Of a stretch of 64,000 bases of DNA, positions 52,901-61,622 are shown one piece after another. The notes under the pieces were generated by a model, which saw nothing but the letters and a program-made list of their open reading frames with translations, had not been told where the DNA came from and did no database searches. Within the stretch, counting starts at the first letter, position 1, and every line of letters starts with the position of its first letter. Where the stretch lies: contig CAZZAO010000003.1 of the NCBI GenBank assembly GCA_964652205.1, positions 1 through 64,000 of the forward strand, given 5' to 3'. A program made the position numbers and the translations under genes. This stretch comes from ZC4RG36 sp964652205 (GTDB taxonomy: Bacteria; Chloroflexota; Anaerolineae; Aggregatilineales; Phototrophicaceae).

Positions 52901-53063
52901 CAGGGCAAACGCATCAAATTTGATCGGAGTTTCAAGAAAGCTGATATCGGCTTATCCAGGGTCAACGATAACGTAGGGGCGACCCGCCGGGTCGCCCCTA
53001 CACACCCTCATGACCTTTTATAGCCTGAACTGTGATTTAGACGCGATTGCCCTGTCTGATTCA
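52891..53063. mobile_element. MITE copy 1 with 9-bp target duplication
   Basis: 154-bp non-coding element (52901-53054) with imperfect terminal inverted repeats starting CAGGGCAA and ending TTGCCCTG. It contains a central 13-bp palindrome (GTAGGGGCGACCC 52973-52985 with its complement 52989-53001). It is flanked by an exact 9-bp direct repeat TCTGATTCA (52891-52899 and 53055-53063), with one extra T at the left junction. About 93% similar to copy 2. No transposase in the window, so it depends on one elsewhere. Confidence 0.85.
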
Positions 53064-53167
53064 CGGAGTCAGCCGCATCGTCGCGGATGGCGGTGGTGTT
53101 CGGTCGGACAGGCAGTTATCATCGGGAGAGGATTATGCGCCGCGCCGGTTTTTGAAGGTTCAACTCT

Positions 53168-54472
53168 GTGACACCTGAGCCACACAGCCCATCAGGACCT
53201 GCGCTGGAAAAAATTTACCGGCGCAATTTCTTCATTTTTCTGATCGACAACGTGCTGTTCAGTCTGGCGATGAATATCCTCGGCCCGACGACGCTGGTTC
53301 CTGACTTCATTCGCCACCTGACGCGCTCGGAAATTCTGATCGGCCTGTCGTCGAGCATGTTCGATTTCGGCTGGCCGCTGCCGCAGTTGTTCGTCGCGCG
53401 CTATATCGTCCGCTCGGAGCGCAAGAAGTGGTGGTTTATCGGGCCGAATATCCCGATTCGCTTCGTCATGCTGACGTTCGCCATCGTGACGATTCTGCTC
53501 GGCAAAGAGCAGCCGGGGCTGATCCTCGCGGCCTTCCTGCTGAGCTACGGGATCGCGTCGGTCGGTGATGGCATCGTTGGCGTGCCGTGGTCTGACCTGA
53601 TCGGGACGAGCCTCGACGGTCGCTGGCGCGCGCGGATGTTCGGCTTTACGTCGGCGGTGACGGGCGTCATTATGCTCGGCCTCGCGCCGCTGATCGGCCT
53701 CGTCTTGAGCGATCCACGGCTGATCTTCCCCAACAATTACGCCGCCGTCTATCTGGCCGCCGGGGTGCTGTTCGTCATCTCGATTTTTCCGGGGATGCTG
53801 ATCCACGAGCTTCCCGGCGGCAAGGTTGTCGAGCAGGTCGCGCCGCTGCGCGAATTTCTGCCGACGCTCGGTCGCGTGCTGCACCGCGATTCGGCCTTCC
53901 GCGCCATCCTCATCACGCGCATGATCGCCAGCCTGTTTGCGATGGCCGGGCCGTTCTACATCGGCTTCGCCACCGTGCAGTTGGGCCTCTCCAGCACGGT
54001 CGCCGTGCCGACGCTGCTGGCGATGCAGACCATCGGCAGCGTGCTCGGCGCGCTGCTCTACACCTGGCTCGGCGCGAAGAATAACCTGCTCTACATTCGG
54101 CTGGCGCTGGTCGGCGCGGCCTTCCTGCCGATCAGCGCGCTGCTCGCCGCGCGCGTCGGGCCGGGGCCGCTCTATCTGGGCTTTCTGGCGTCGGGGCTGA
54201 CGCTGGCGAACCTGTTCGCCAGCTTTCAGAACTGGGTCATCAGCTACGCGCGCCATGACCAGCGCCCGATTTACACCGGCCTGTTCAACACGGTTTCCGC
54301 CGGGGTTGGGCTGATCGCGCCGTTCATCGCCGGAACTATCGCGCAGCAGGTCGGCTATGAAGCGCTGTTCGTCGTCGCGCTGGTGATGGCGCTGGCCGCG
54401 CTGTTCGTCACGCTGCGCTTCATCCGTCCGCCGAACGCGGAGATCGTGGCCGAAATCGTCGCCGCCGACTGA
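53168..54472 (+). CDS. Major facilitator superfamily transporter
   Basis: 434 aa from a GTG with GAAGG 9 bases upstream. Twelve membrane segments are apparent; the N-terminal region has FLIDNVLFSLAMNILGPTTL and VARYIVRSERKKWWFIGP (a loop comparable to motif A), the second half LASGLTLANLFASFQNWVISY and GLFNTVSAGVGLIAPFIAGTI. Resembles MFS members without known substrate. The gene lies between two copies of a MITE but is not part of the element. No regulator beside it. Confidence 0.85.
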   Translation: MTPEPHSPSGPALEKIYRRNFFIFLIDNVLFSLAMNILGPTTLVPDFIRHLTRSEILIGLSSSMFDFGWPLPQLFVARYIVRSERKKWWFIGPNIPIRFVMLTFAIVTILLGKEQPGLILAAFLLSYGIASVGDGIVGVPWSDLIGTSLDGRWRARMFGFTSAVTGVIMLGLAPLIGLVLSDPRLIFPNNYAAVYLAAGVLFVISIFPGMLIHELPGGKVVEQVAPLREFLPTLGRVLHRDSAFRAILITRMIASLFAMAGPFYIGFATVQLGLSSTVAVPTLLAMQTIGSVLGALLYTWLGAKNNLLYIRLALVGAAFLPISALLAARVGPGPLYLGFLASGLTLANLFASFQNWVISYARHDQRPIYTGLFNTVSAGVGLIAPFIAGTIAQQVGYEALFVVALVMALAALFVTLRFIRPPNAEIVAEIVAAD

Positions 54473-54512
54473 GGCGCAGGCAACCTGCGGGCGCGTGATG
54501 GAACACGGGCCA

Positions 54513-54683
54513 GCGGAAGGATCAGGGCAAACGCATCAAATTTGATCGGAGTTTCAAGAAAGCTCATATCGGCTTATCCAGGGTCAACGGTAACGTAGGG
54601 CGACCCGGCGGGTCGCCCTACACACCCTCATGACCTTTTATAGCCTGAGCTGCGATTTTGATGCAATTGCCCTGGCAGAAGGA
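54513..54683. mobile_element. MITE copy 2 with 9-bp target duplication
   Basis: 152-bp element (54523-54674) with terminal repeats CAGGGCAAACGCATCAAA and, reversed, CAGGGCAATTGCATCAAA (two mismatches). It has the same internal palindrome. Flanked by GCGGAAGGA (54513-54521) and GCAGAAGGA (54675-54683), a 9-bp duplication with one change, again with an extra T at the left. The target differs from that of copy 1, so the copies inserted separately. Confidence 0.85.
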
Positions 54684-54861
54684 TCGCCTTCCGCGCGGAC
54701 TGGCGCAAAATACGATATTATTAAAGACCCTGTCCAGCCTGATTTATGAGAGGATATTTCACCGAATCCAAAAATAGCGTGATATTGCGTTTGATGTGCC
54801 GCCCCTGTATCCTTTTCAGGCACGCTCACGGGCGGCTAGATTACACAGGAGAGAAAACACC

Positions 54862-56523
54862 TTGAGGAAACTGGCACTATTTTTAATGCTCGTCATGACC
54901 GTCGGCGCGGTCGCTGTTCACGCTCAGGACAGCACGCCAGCGGTGAATACGTCCCCGGCGATTACGGCTTACACCTGCCCGCAGCAGGGTGGCACGCTGA
55001 TTACGGCCATTGCCGATAACCCGGTCAGTCTGAACGGCATCTATGCCAACGACGGCATCTCCGGCTCGGTGCTGTCGTTCCTGTTCAACCCGCTGACGCT
55101 CGGCGGCGAGAACTGGGGGACCAACATCACCGGCGATCTGGCCGAATCGTGGTCAACCAGCGAAGACGGGCTGACCTGGACGTTCAACCTGCGTCACGAC
55201 GTCAAATTCAGCGATGGCAGCGACCTGACGTCGGCGGATGTCCTCTATACGTTCAATACCATCGAGACGTCAGCGGAAGACATCGCGCCGTTCCGCCCGC
55301 GCTTCTATCAGGGCGATACCGCGATCAAGTTCGACGCGCCGGACGACTATACTGTTGTCGCGCATCTGACGACGCCGAACGCCTCGTTCTTCACCGACAT
55401 CAGCGTGCCGATCATCCCGGACAAGTCGCTCGATGGTCAGGATTTACGCACCGGGCCATTTAATCGCGCGCCCGTCGGCACCGGGCCATTCAAGGTCGCA
55501 GAATGGAAATCCGGCGAGAGCGTCACGCTCGACGCCAACGAATATTACTTCAAGGGCCGCCCGTGCCTCGACCACATCATCTTCAAGATCATCGCCGACC
55601 CGCAGGCGCAGGTGACGGCGCTTCAGGCCGGTGACATCGACTATCTGAATAACCTGCCCGGCGCGTCGGTGGCGCAGTTCCAGAGCGATTCAAACTTTAA
55701 CGTCACGATTGCCGACTACGACAGCAACTTCGGCATCTTTTTCAACAATTCCCGCGAGCAGTTCAAGGATGTCAACGTCCGCAAGGCGCTGATGATCGCT
55801 CTCGACCGCAAGGCGCTGGTCGATACCGTCCGTCAGGGCTTCGGCGCGGTGCAGAACTCGCACTTTGACAGCGTCGTGCCGTTCTACCAGCAGGATAAGC
55901 TCGGCGGTTACGACTACGACCCGGCGCGCGCGGGCAAGCTGCTCGACGACGCGGGGATCAAGGACACCGACGGCGACGGCATCCGCGATCAGGATGGCAA
56001 GCCGTGGGTGATCCACCTGCTGACATTCCAGCAGGGCTTCCGCGACTATTACAGCTTTGCGACCGTCGTCCAGGCGTACTGGAAAGACATCGGTATCGAC
56101 GTCGAGCTGGAGACACGCGACCTGAACACGATGGTCACGCAGCTCTATCAGGCCCGCATCGAGGATAAGCCGTTCGATGTGGTCACGTCGGGCTGGTCGC
56201 AGATCGGCCCGGAGCCGAACAGCTACGCCAACTTCTACATCACGACGCCGGAACTCGGCCCCAATCTGGAGAACTACAACAACCCGCAGGTCAACGACCT
56301 GTTCGCGCAGGCGCAGAAATTGAGCGACAGCGCGCAGCGGATGGCGATCTACGAGCAGATCGAGCAGATTCTGTGGGATGACCTGCCGACGCTGCCGCTC
56401 TACCGCAACCAGAATCCGTTCGTCATCAGCAAGAACTTCAGCATTGACGACGCCAAACTCGACCTGTCCATCGGGTCGGGCTTCGACTACCCGGAGCGCA
56501 TCTCGATGGCAGCGACGAGCTAA
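54862..56523 (+). CDS. ABC transporter substrate-binding protein, family 5
   Basis: 553 aa from the TTG at 54862, fixed by AGGAGAG 9 bases upstream and by the signal peptide (RKLALFLMLVMTV to AVHAQ). Family 5 signatures: TAIADNPVSLNGIY, then SWSTSEDGLTWTFNLRHDVKF, then PVGTGPFKVAEWKSGESVTL. No lipobox. Leads an operon with two permeases downstream, oriented plus. It is a different subfamily from the binding protein at 2890-4509. A possible promoter lies at TTGCGT (54785) and TATCCT (54808), 17 bases apart. Confidence 0.93.
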   Translation: MRKLALFLMLVMTVGAVAVHAQDSTPAVNTSPAITAYTCPQQGGTLITAIADNPVSLNGIYANDGISGSVLSFLFNPLTLGGENWGTNITGDLAESWSTSEDGLTWTFNLRHDVKFSDGSDLTSADVLYTFNTIETSAEDIAPFRPRFYQGDTAIKFDAPDDYTVVAHLTTPNASFFTDISVPIIPDKSLDGQDLRTGPFNRAPVGTGPFKVAEWKSGESVTLDANEYYFKGRPCLDHIIFKIIADPQAQVTALQAGDIDYLNNLPGASVAQFQSDSNFNVTIADYDSNFGIFFNNSREQFKDVNVRKALMIALDRKALVDTVRQGFGAVQNSHFDSVVPFYQQDKLGGYDYDPARAGKLLDDAGIKDTDGDGIRDQDGKPWVIHLLTFQQGFRDYYSFATVVQAYWKDIGIDVELETRDLNTMVTQLYQARIEDKPFDVVTSGWSQIGPEPNSYANFYITTPELGPNLENYNNPQVNDLFAQAQKLSDSAQRMAIYEQIEQILWDDLPTLPLYRNQNPFVISKNFSIDDAKLDLSIGSGFDYPERISMAATS

Positions 56524-56527
56524 GGTC

Positions 56528-56564
56528 GCCCTCACCCCGGCCCCGCTCCCGATAGGAGAGGGGC
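56528..56564. repeat. Interspersed CCCTCACCCCGGCC-type repeat
   Basis: CCCTCACCCCGGCCCCGCTCCC then GGAGAGGGGC. Directly after the binding-protein stop, just before the hairpin at 56584. Confidence 0.6.
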
Positions 56565-56583
56565 GCAAGCGATGTTGACCATC

Positions 56584-56614
56584 GCCCTGCTCCCTGATCG
56601 ACAGGGAGCAGGGC
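56584..56614. repeat. 13-bp perfect inverted repeat between binding-protein and permease genes
   Basis: GCCCTGCTCCCTG, loop ATCGA, CAGGGAGCAGGGC. No T run. Comparable in position to the inverted repeat at 2808-2884 in the other ABC operon. Confidence 0.8.
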
Positions 56615-56721
56615 CATTCTGTCGCTGATAATTCAGACGGCTCATGGCTCACCGGGGGGCCGAAAGCCTTCTGGCCGAAGTCACCACAAACACAACCTAC
56701 CCACCCCAGAACTGTTATCGA

Positions 56722-57693
56722 ATGTCCGCCTACCTGCTTCGCCGTCTGCTGCAAACCATCCCGCTGCTGATCGGGATATCGCTGTTTTCGTTCCTGATTA
56801 TCAAGGCCGCGCCGGGCGACCCGCTGGCCGTCTATATTGACCCGAATCGACCGCCGCCAACGGCTGAACAACTGGCGCATCTGCGCGAGCAGCTCGGCCT
56901 CGATCAGCCGGTGCTGGTGCAGTACGCGCGCTGGCTCGGCAGCGCCTTACAGGGCGATCTGGGCTTCTCGTTCACGGCGCGGCGGGCGGTGACGCTGGAA
57001 ATCGGCGACCGGCTCGGCGCAACCGTGCTGCTCGGCCTTAGCTCGCTGCTGCTGGCGCTGATCCTGTCGGTTCCAGTGGCGCTGTTCTCGGCGCTCAAAC
57101 GCTACACGCCCGGCGATTACATCATTACGATGCTGTCGTTTATCGGCCTCAGTATGCCCGCGTTTTTTCTGGCGCTGGTGCTGATGCAGGTCTTCAGCGT
57201 TCAGCTTCACTGGCTGCCAGCCACCGGCCTGCGTAACGCCCGCCACAACTATCAGGGCTGGCAGCTCGCGCTCGACATCGGCCAGCACCTGATTCTACCG
57301 ACGATTGCTCTGGCAACGGCCTCGCTGGCCCGCTGGGTACGTTACCAGCGTTCCAGCCTGCTCGACGTCCTCTCGCAGGATTATATCCGCACGGCGCGCG
57401 CCAAAGGCCTCAGTGAAGGCCGCGTGCTGCGCGTCCACGCGCTTCGCAACGCGCTGCTGCCGCTGGTGACGCTGATTGGCCTGTCGATTCCGCAGATCGT
57501 CTCCGGCTCTTTCGTGATCGAGTTCGTTTTCGGCTGGCCGGGCCTCGGTTTTCTGGCGGTCAACGCGGCGCTCAGGCGCGATTTCCCGATCATTATGGGC
57601 GTGACGATGTTGAGCGCGCTGTTCATCGTCATCGGCAACTTTCTGGCAGACATCGCCTACTACTGGGTCGATCCCCGGATTCGTTATGACTGA
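56722..57693 (+). CDS. ABC transporter permease, DppB/OppB type
   Basis: 323 aa from the ATG at 56722 (MSAYLLRRLLQTIPLLIG, the usual start); a longer frame from 56644 runs through non-coding DNA. Extracytoplasmic loop HLREQLGLDQPVLVQYARWL, then GDLGFSF; EAA loop DYIRTARAKGLSEGRV; C-terminus DPRIRYD. Its end overlaps the start of the DppC-type gene by 8 bases, so the two are coupled. Integral membrane component of the importer with 54862-56523. Confidence 0.93.
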   Translation: MSAYLLRRLLQTIPLLIGISLFSFLIIKAAPGDPLAVYIDPNRPPPTAEQLAHLREQLGLDQPVLVQYARWLGSALQGDLGFSFTARRAVTLEIGDRLGATVLLGLSSLLLALILSVPVALFSALKRYTPGDYIITMLSFIGLSMPAFFLALVLMQVFSVQLHWLPATGLRNARHNYQGWQLALDIGQHLILPTIALATASLARWVRYQRSSLLDVLSQDYIRTARAKGLSEGRVLRVHALRNALLPLVTLIGLSIPQIVSGSFVIEFVFGWPGLGFLAVNAALRRDFPIIMGVTMLSALFIVIGNFLADIAYYWVDPRIRYD

Positions 57694-58579
57694 CGCCGTT
57701 CACCTGAACACGCGCCCGCAGCAGAGCCTGTGGTGGATGACGCTGTGCCAGTTTCAGCGCCATAAGCTGGCCGTCGCCAGCCTGATTGTGCTGATTATCT
57801 TCGGCCTGCTGTCGATCTTCGCCAGCGTCATTTCGCCCTACAACCCGAACGACATCGACCCGCGCGCCGCCGGGGTTACGCGCGGCTTTCCGCAGCCCCC
57901 GACCGCCGAGCATCTCCTCGGCACGGACAGCTTCAACCGCGACCTGCTGGCCCGCGCGCTGTACGGGATGCGTGTCTCGCTGGCGGTCGGCGTGTTCGCC
58001 ATGCTCATCAGCCTGCTTGCCGGGGTCACGGTCGGCGCGCTGGCGGGCTATGCCGGCGGGCTGCTCGACAACGTGCTGATGCGGCTGGTGGATATTTTCC
58101 TGTCCGTGCCGAGCTTCCTGATCTTCCTGACGCTCAACGCGCTGCTGCCGCCGAGCATCTGGAACGTCGTCTTTATCCTCGGCTTCTTTAGCTGGATGGA
58201 CGTAGCGCGGCTGGTACGGGCGGAATTTCTGGGGCTGAAGGAGCGCGATTTCATTCTGGCGGCGCAGGCGTTGGGCGCGCCGCCGTGGCGGCTGATCGTC
58301 AGTCATTTGCTGCCGAACGCGGTCGCGCCGGTGCTGGTCGCGGCGACGCTGGCGATTCCGGCGGCGATCCTGAGCGAATCGGCGTTGAGTTTCATCGGCC
58401 TCGGCGTGCCGCCGCCGGACGCCAGCCTCGGCAATATTTTGCAGGACGCGAAAGCCTGGCTGACGAGCGCCTGGTGGATGTGGCTGACGCCGGGCCTGCT
58501 CATCAGCCTGATCGTGCTGGCGTTCAACTTCGACGGCGACGGCCTGCGCGACGCCCTTGACCCGACGCTGCGACGGTAA
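57686..58579 (+). CDS. ABC transporter permease, DppC/OppC type
   Basis: 297 aa. N-terminal tail, first helix (about 28-52), then loop PPTAEHLLGTDSFNRDLLAR, the signature of OppC/DppC. EAA loop about 190-220 (DFILAAQALGAPPWRLIVSH with LLPNAVAP), C-terminus DGDGLRDALDP. Second permease of the plus-strand operon. No ATPase gene follows; the next genes are on the opposite strand, so ATP-binding subunits must be elsewhere or shared. Confidence 0.93.
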   Translation: MTDAVHLNTRPQQSLWWMTLCQFQRHKLAVASLIVLIIFGLLSIFASVISPYNPNDIDPRAAGVTRGFPQPPTAEHLLGTDSFNRDLLARALYGMRVSLAVGVFAMLISLLAGVTVGALAGYAGGLLDNVLMRLVDIFLSVPSFLIFLTLNALLPPSIWNVVFILGFFSWMDVARLVRAEFLGLKERDFILAAQALGAPPWRLIVSHLLPNAVAPVLVAATLAIPAAILSESALSFIGLGVPPPDASLGNILQDAKAWLTSAWWMWLTPGLLISLIVLAFNFDGDGLRDALDPTLRR

Positions 58580-58636
58580 ATACCTTCACCCTGTCGCGCC
58601 CCTGAGCGCGCGGGGCGAACACGCGACACAGGATGG

Positions 58637-58664
58637 GGACGGACATGATGGATCATGCCCGTCC
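58637..58664. other. Hairpin after the ABC operon
   Basis: GGACGG-A-CATGAT pairs with ATCATG-C-CCGTCC across GG, one internal mismatch. Preceded by a weaker GC-rich stem (about 58590-58632). No T run; may still close the operon. Confidence 0.45.
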
Positions 58665-58772
58665 TGAGCTACAGACCCGTTTAGCCTGCTCCTCACAAAG
58701 TTGCCCCACGGATGGAACAGGCGGCGCTGTAATCGGGAACTGGCTGCTTTTTGACCTGCTGCCTGACCTTCG

Positions 58773-59102
58773 TCAGTAATGACGCTGCTGCGCGCGCCGG
58801 TCACGAATCTGTCGTTCAGCAGCCTCTAGAGCGCCATTCAAGGCGGCTCTGAACTGCTCACTTTGCTCAGTCGCGGCGATTTGCGCCGCTCCCATATAGA
58901 CGACGATAGTGACTTCATAGATGTGGGGTGTCACACGAGCCTGCGCCGGCTGCTTGAAGTTAACAACCGCGCCTGAAATATCGGTGTAGCCCTCGGCCAG
59001 CTTGCTGAGTCGGTCGACCGCCAGAGTATAGTACTCGTTTTCACTTTTCTTGATGTCGTCGATTTCATTATTGAATTCGACCGGGAAATTCGCGCTGTCC
59101 AT
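58773..59102 (-). CDS. HPF/RaiA-like ribosome hibernation factor
   Basis: 109 aa from the ATG at 59102, GAGGGG 7 bases upstream; a longer frame to 59150 has no ribosome-binding site. Resembles the short form of the S30AE (HPF/RaiA/YfiA) family: VDRLSKLAEGYTDISGAVVNF, then HIYEVTIVVYMGAAQIAATEQ, then AALNGALEAAERQIRDRRAQQ. Such factors bind the decoding centre of idle ribosomes and stop translation in stationary phase. Downstream of the baeRF3-type gene on the same strand, 87 bases apart. Confidence 0.72.
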   Translation of the reverse strand: MDSANFPVEFNNEIDDIKKSENEYYTLAVDRLSKLAEGYTDISGAVVNFKQPAQARVTPHIYEVTIVVYMGAAQIAATEQSEQFRAALNGALEAAERQIRDRRAQQRHY

Positions 59103-59189
59103 TGTCTGTCCCCTCTTTGAACTGCTTAACGGCACCAGTCCTCGCAGCAACCGGGTTTGGTGTCTGCCTTTTTGGCCGGTGGAACAGGC

Positions 59190-60359
59190 TTAATAGCGGA
59201 GAAGCGCCGCAGCAGGTGAAGTGGCTGGCATTTCCGCCAGTGGCAGCGCATAGACGATTCCGCCGTTTCGGAGAGTCTGCATCGCGGCAAAATCCAGCAG
59301 CGCGAGGTCATCTTCCTGGCTTTGTCCATCCTGATAATGAACAACTTCCCCGCTATCAGGATTGAAGATGCCCCAGACCTGCGTATCGACGGCCAGAATG
59401 AGTTTGTCTACGCGCCCGTAAAAGGCTGCCGCGACAATTTCTTCAATGCGATCCGTGGCGTTTTCCGTGACGGCAAGCTCGTGATATTGCTCGATCACCT
59501 TTTCCATCGCCTGACGGAAGTAAGGCTCGACGATGGGCCAGGTCTGTTCCTGGAGTTCTTCAGGGCGCAGCAGATCAGGATTGCCTGTGACCCCTTCCGG
59601 CATGATATTCGCGTATTCGCTGACCTGACGGTAAATCGGTAGCAGGTAATCGACACCCGCCAGAACAAGCGGTGCCTGCTCCTCACGAAAGACTTCTTTC
59701 AGCCCGGCATCGACCACATTAAGAAACTGCTCGATCCTGACCTTCTGATCTTCATCGCCCGGCCCCTGTCCATGAAACATGGCCGCCCGTTTGCCGCCCT
59801 GGGCTGTACTCGGCGATGTCCCCGAATGGAATTGCAGGTGTTTTTGCAGATTATCGGACTTGAGAGCTTCGTCCAGACTCCCCGGTACACCCTCTGGCAA
59901 ATCAATTTGACCGACGCTGTGCCGGGTTCCTTCAAACAAACGAACTTCATTCTGACTGATTGCCAGAATGTAATAATGTCCGTTGTTGGTGAATAACGGT
60001 AGAACCGGCTTGACGTAATAGGACTGAGCGATGACGAGCAGTTCTTCAACGCGAAAAGGCAGGTGATAGTAATGGAAGTCATCCTGGGCGATAAAGACCG
60101 CCAGAGCATCACGCTGATGCTGCCAGAAGTACGGCGCATTCAGTAAGGCCTGCGCCGGTTGGAGCAAGGCGCTCACCTGACGAGGCCCCATGCCCCTGTC
60201 CAGCAGACGCAGCTCGGCTTCTCGAAGCAGGTTTTTGAAGCGGATCGGGTCTTGCTGAGTATCCTGACCGGCGCGATGGGTCGGCAGGAAAATCGAGATA
60301 CTCGGACTCCCGGTTTGCTGCGCCAATTCCTTGATCTGCTCTAACGTCAAGTTTTCCAT
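59190..60359 (-). CDS. Archaeo-eukaryotic release-factor-like (baeRF3-type) protein
   Basis: 389 aa. N-terminal IKELAQQTGSPSISIFLPTHRAG and RDALAVFIAQDDFHYYHLP, then FEGTRHSVGQIDLPEGVPGSL, then C-terminal QVWGIFNPDSGEVVHYQDG with ALLDFAAMQTLRNGGIVYAL. This follows the plan of the baeRF3 group of bacterial release-factor-like proteins. No GGQ tripeptide. A His/Gly-rich region (MFHGQGPGDEDQKVRIEQFL) lies mid-protein. Predicted to act on ribosomes; adjacency to the hibernation-factor-like gene supports that. It shares the general plan, but not close sequence, with the protein at 41116-42237. Confidence 0.8.
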   Translation of the reverse strand: MENLTLEQIKELAQQTGSPSISIFLPTHRAGQDTQQDPIRFKNLLREAELRLLDRGMGPRQVSALLQPAQALLNAPYFWQHQRDALAVFIAQDDFHYYHLPFRVEELLVIAQSYYVKPVLPLFTNNGHYYILAISQNEVRLFEGTRHSVGQIDLPEGVPGSLDEALKSDNLQKHLQFHSGTSPSTAQGGKRAAMFHGQGPGDEDQKVRIEQFLNVVDAGLKEVFREEQAPLVLAGVDYLLPIYRQVSEYANIMPEGVTGNPDLLRPEELQEQTWPIVEPYFRQAMEKVIEQYHELAVTENATDRIEEIVAAAFYGRVDKLILAVDTQVWGIFNPDSGEVVHYQDGQSQEDDLALLDFAAMQTLRNGGIVYALPLAEMPATSPAAALLRY

Positions 60360-60494
60360 TAGGGACTCCCTCCGTTGATGGTAGGCGGACAGAGGAAGCC
60401 AGTATACGTTATAAATTATGAAATAGATAGCCCGAGATAAGCCGCTCGTGCTGGCCCAACTAACGGGCCATCGGTGACGTTGCCCCGCTCTACT

Positions 60495-61622
60495 TCACGG
60501 GCGCAGGCGGCGCTTGAGCGCGCGCAGCCTGTCAATCTGCGCGTCGATCAGCGGCTCCAGCGCGGAATAATCGGTGTCAGGATGCTTGCTGATCTGCTGC
60601 TCGACCTTCGTCAGCGCCAGCGTATGGGTGCTGAAGGCGCTGGCGGTGCGCTCGATGAATGAGGCGGGCGCGGAACGCCGTCTGGCGGGCGGTTTCCCCT
60701 CGGAACGTGAATTGTCCTTCGTGCGGAACAATTCGCGTTCCGATAGGTCCTGATCGTCGGCTCGGAGCCACTGCTCGTCGCTCAGGCCGAGGATGTCGCG
60801 GTAGCGGCTGAGGGCGGATCGACTGGTGACGCCGAGCGCTGACAGCAGGCGTTCATTCTGCCCGGACGGGACGCGCAGGCCGAGCACCTGCGCGTAAAAG
60901 GCGCGGTCGCTCTCCGATTCGTGGTAGAGCCGGAAAGGCGTCGTTTCGGCCAGCAAGTCCATCATCAGAATCGCGTACTGACGGGCGCGGGCGACGGCAT
61001 TGAGGTTGTCGCGGGCGCTGTTCTCGCTGGCCTGACGCCAGACATTCGGCGTAACTTCAGTCGCCGGAATCCGGGCGAAGCGCTCGTCGGCAAGGGCCGC
61101 GTACAGCAGGTGGAACGCCAGCCAGCGGCGCTCGCCCGTTTCGATGACGTAGACGTTATCGACTGCGCCGACCGTAATCGGGTTGAGCAGCCCGTCGTGA
61201 AAAATGCTCGACGCCAGATCAATCAACCGTACCAGGCTGGCTTCAAGCGTGGACAAGTTCTCGGAATCGTCGTCAGTTAGCAGGCGAGCGCCGCTGCCGG
61301 TAAGCAGCGCAGGCAGGTCGTAGCGCCGCCCACTTTCGGCCTCAATCGCCGTCAGCCAGCCATCGAAGGCCGACGCCAGATGGGCAGGATCGCTATCCCA
61401 TGTGGCGCGGACTTCCGATGGCAGGGCGCGGCGCGGCTGCGCGGGGTCGGGATAGATACTGGCGATGTCAATCGGCTTGGCGACCTGCCGCGACGACTTG
61501 AGTCCCCGGCGCTCGCGCTGCGGATCGCCGTAGGTATCGGCATCGACCGACTGCGGCGAGGTGGGTTCTGGCTCCGGCTGAAGCGGCTCCCAGTTGGCAA
61601 AACCAAATTCCTTGCGCTTCAT
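60495..61622 (-). CDS. ParB-like partition protein with an inserted segment
   Basis: 375 aa. CTP-binding motifs PAQPRR (60-65), GERRWLA (163-169) and ENSARDNL (200-207) and a helix-turn-helix (about 262-285; LLSALGVTSRSALSRYRDIL) are present. Between PAQPRRALPSE and the SSIFHDGLLNPI box lie about 70 residues, roughly 55 more than the usual ParB (HLASAFDGWLTAIEAESGRR onward). C-terminal basic helix may dimerise. Overlaps the parA stop by four bases (ATGA). No parS sequence (TGTTTCACGTGAAACA-like) was seen nearby. Likely a DNA-segregation or gene-regulating pair. Confidence 0.85.
   Translation of the reverse strand: MKRKEFGFANWEPLQPEPEPTSPQSVDADTYGDPQRERRGLKSSRQVAKPIDIASIYPDPAQPRRALPSEVRATWDSDPAHLASAFDGWLTAIEAESGRRYDLPALLTGSGARLLTDDDSENLSTLEASLVRLIDLASSIFHDGLLNPITVGAVDNVYVIETGERRWLAFHLLYAALADERFARIPATEVTPNVWRQASENSARDNLNAVARARQYAILMMDLLAETTPFRLYHESESDRAFYAQVLGLRVPSGQNERLLSALGVTSRSALSRYRDILGLSDEQWLRADDQDLSERELFRTKDNSRSEGKPPARRRSAPASFIERTASAFSTHTLALTKVEQQISKHPDTDYSALEPLIDAQIDRLRALKRRLRP

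Noticed and set aside
52891..54683. MFS gene with flanking MITEs as a composite transposon
   Set aside because: The copies have different 9-bp target duplications, each closing its own element, so they inserted separately; nothing indicates that the gene moved with them.
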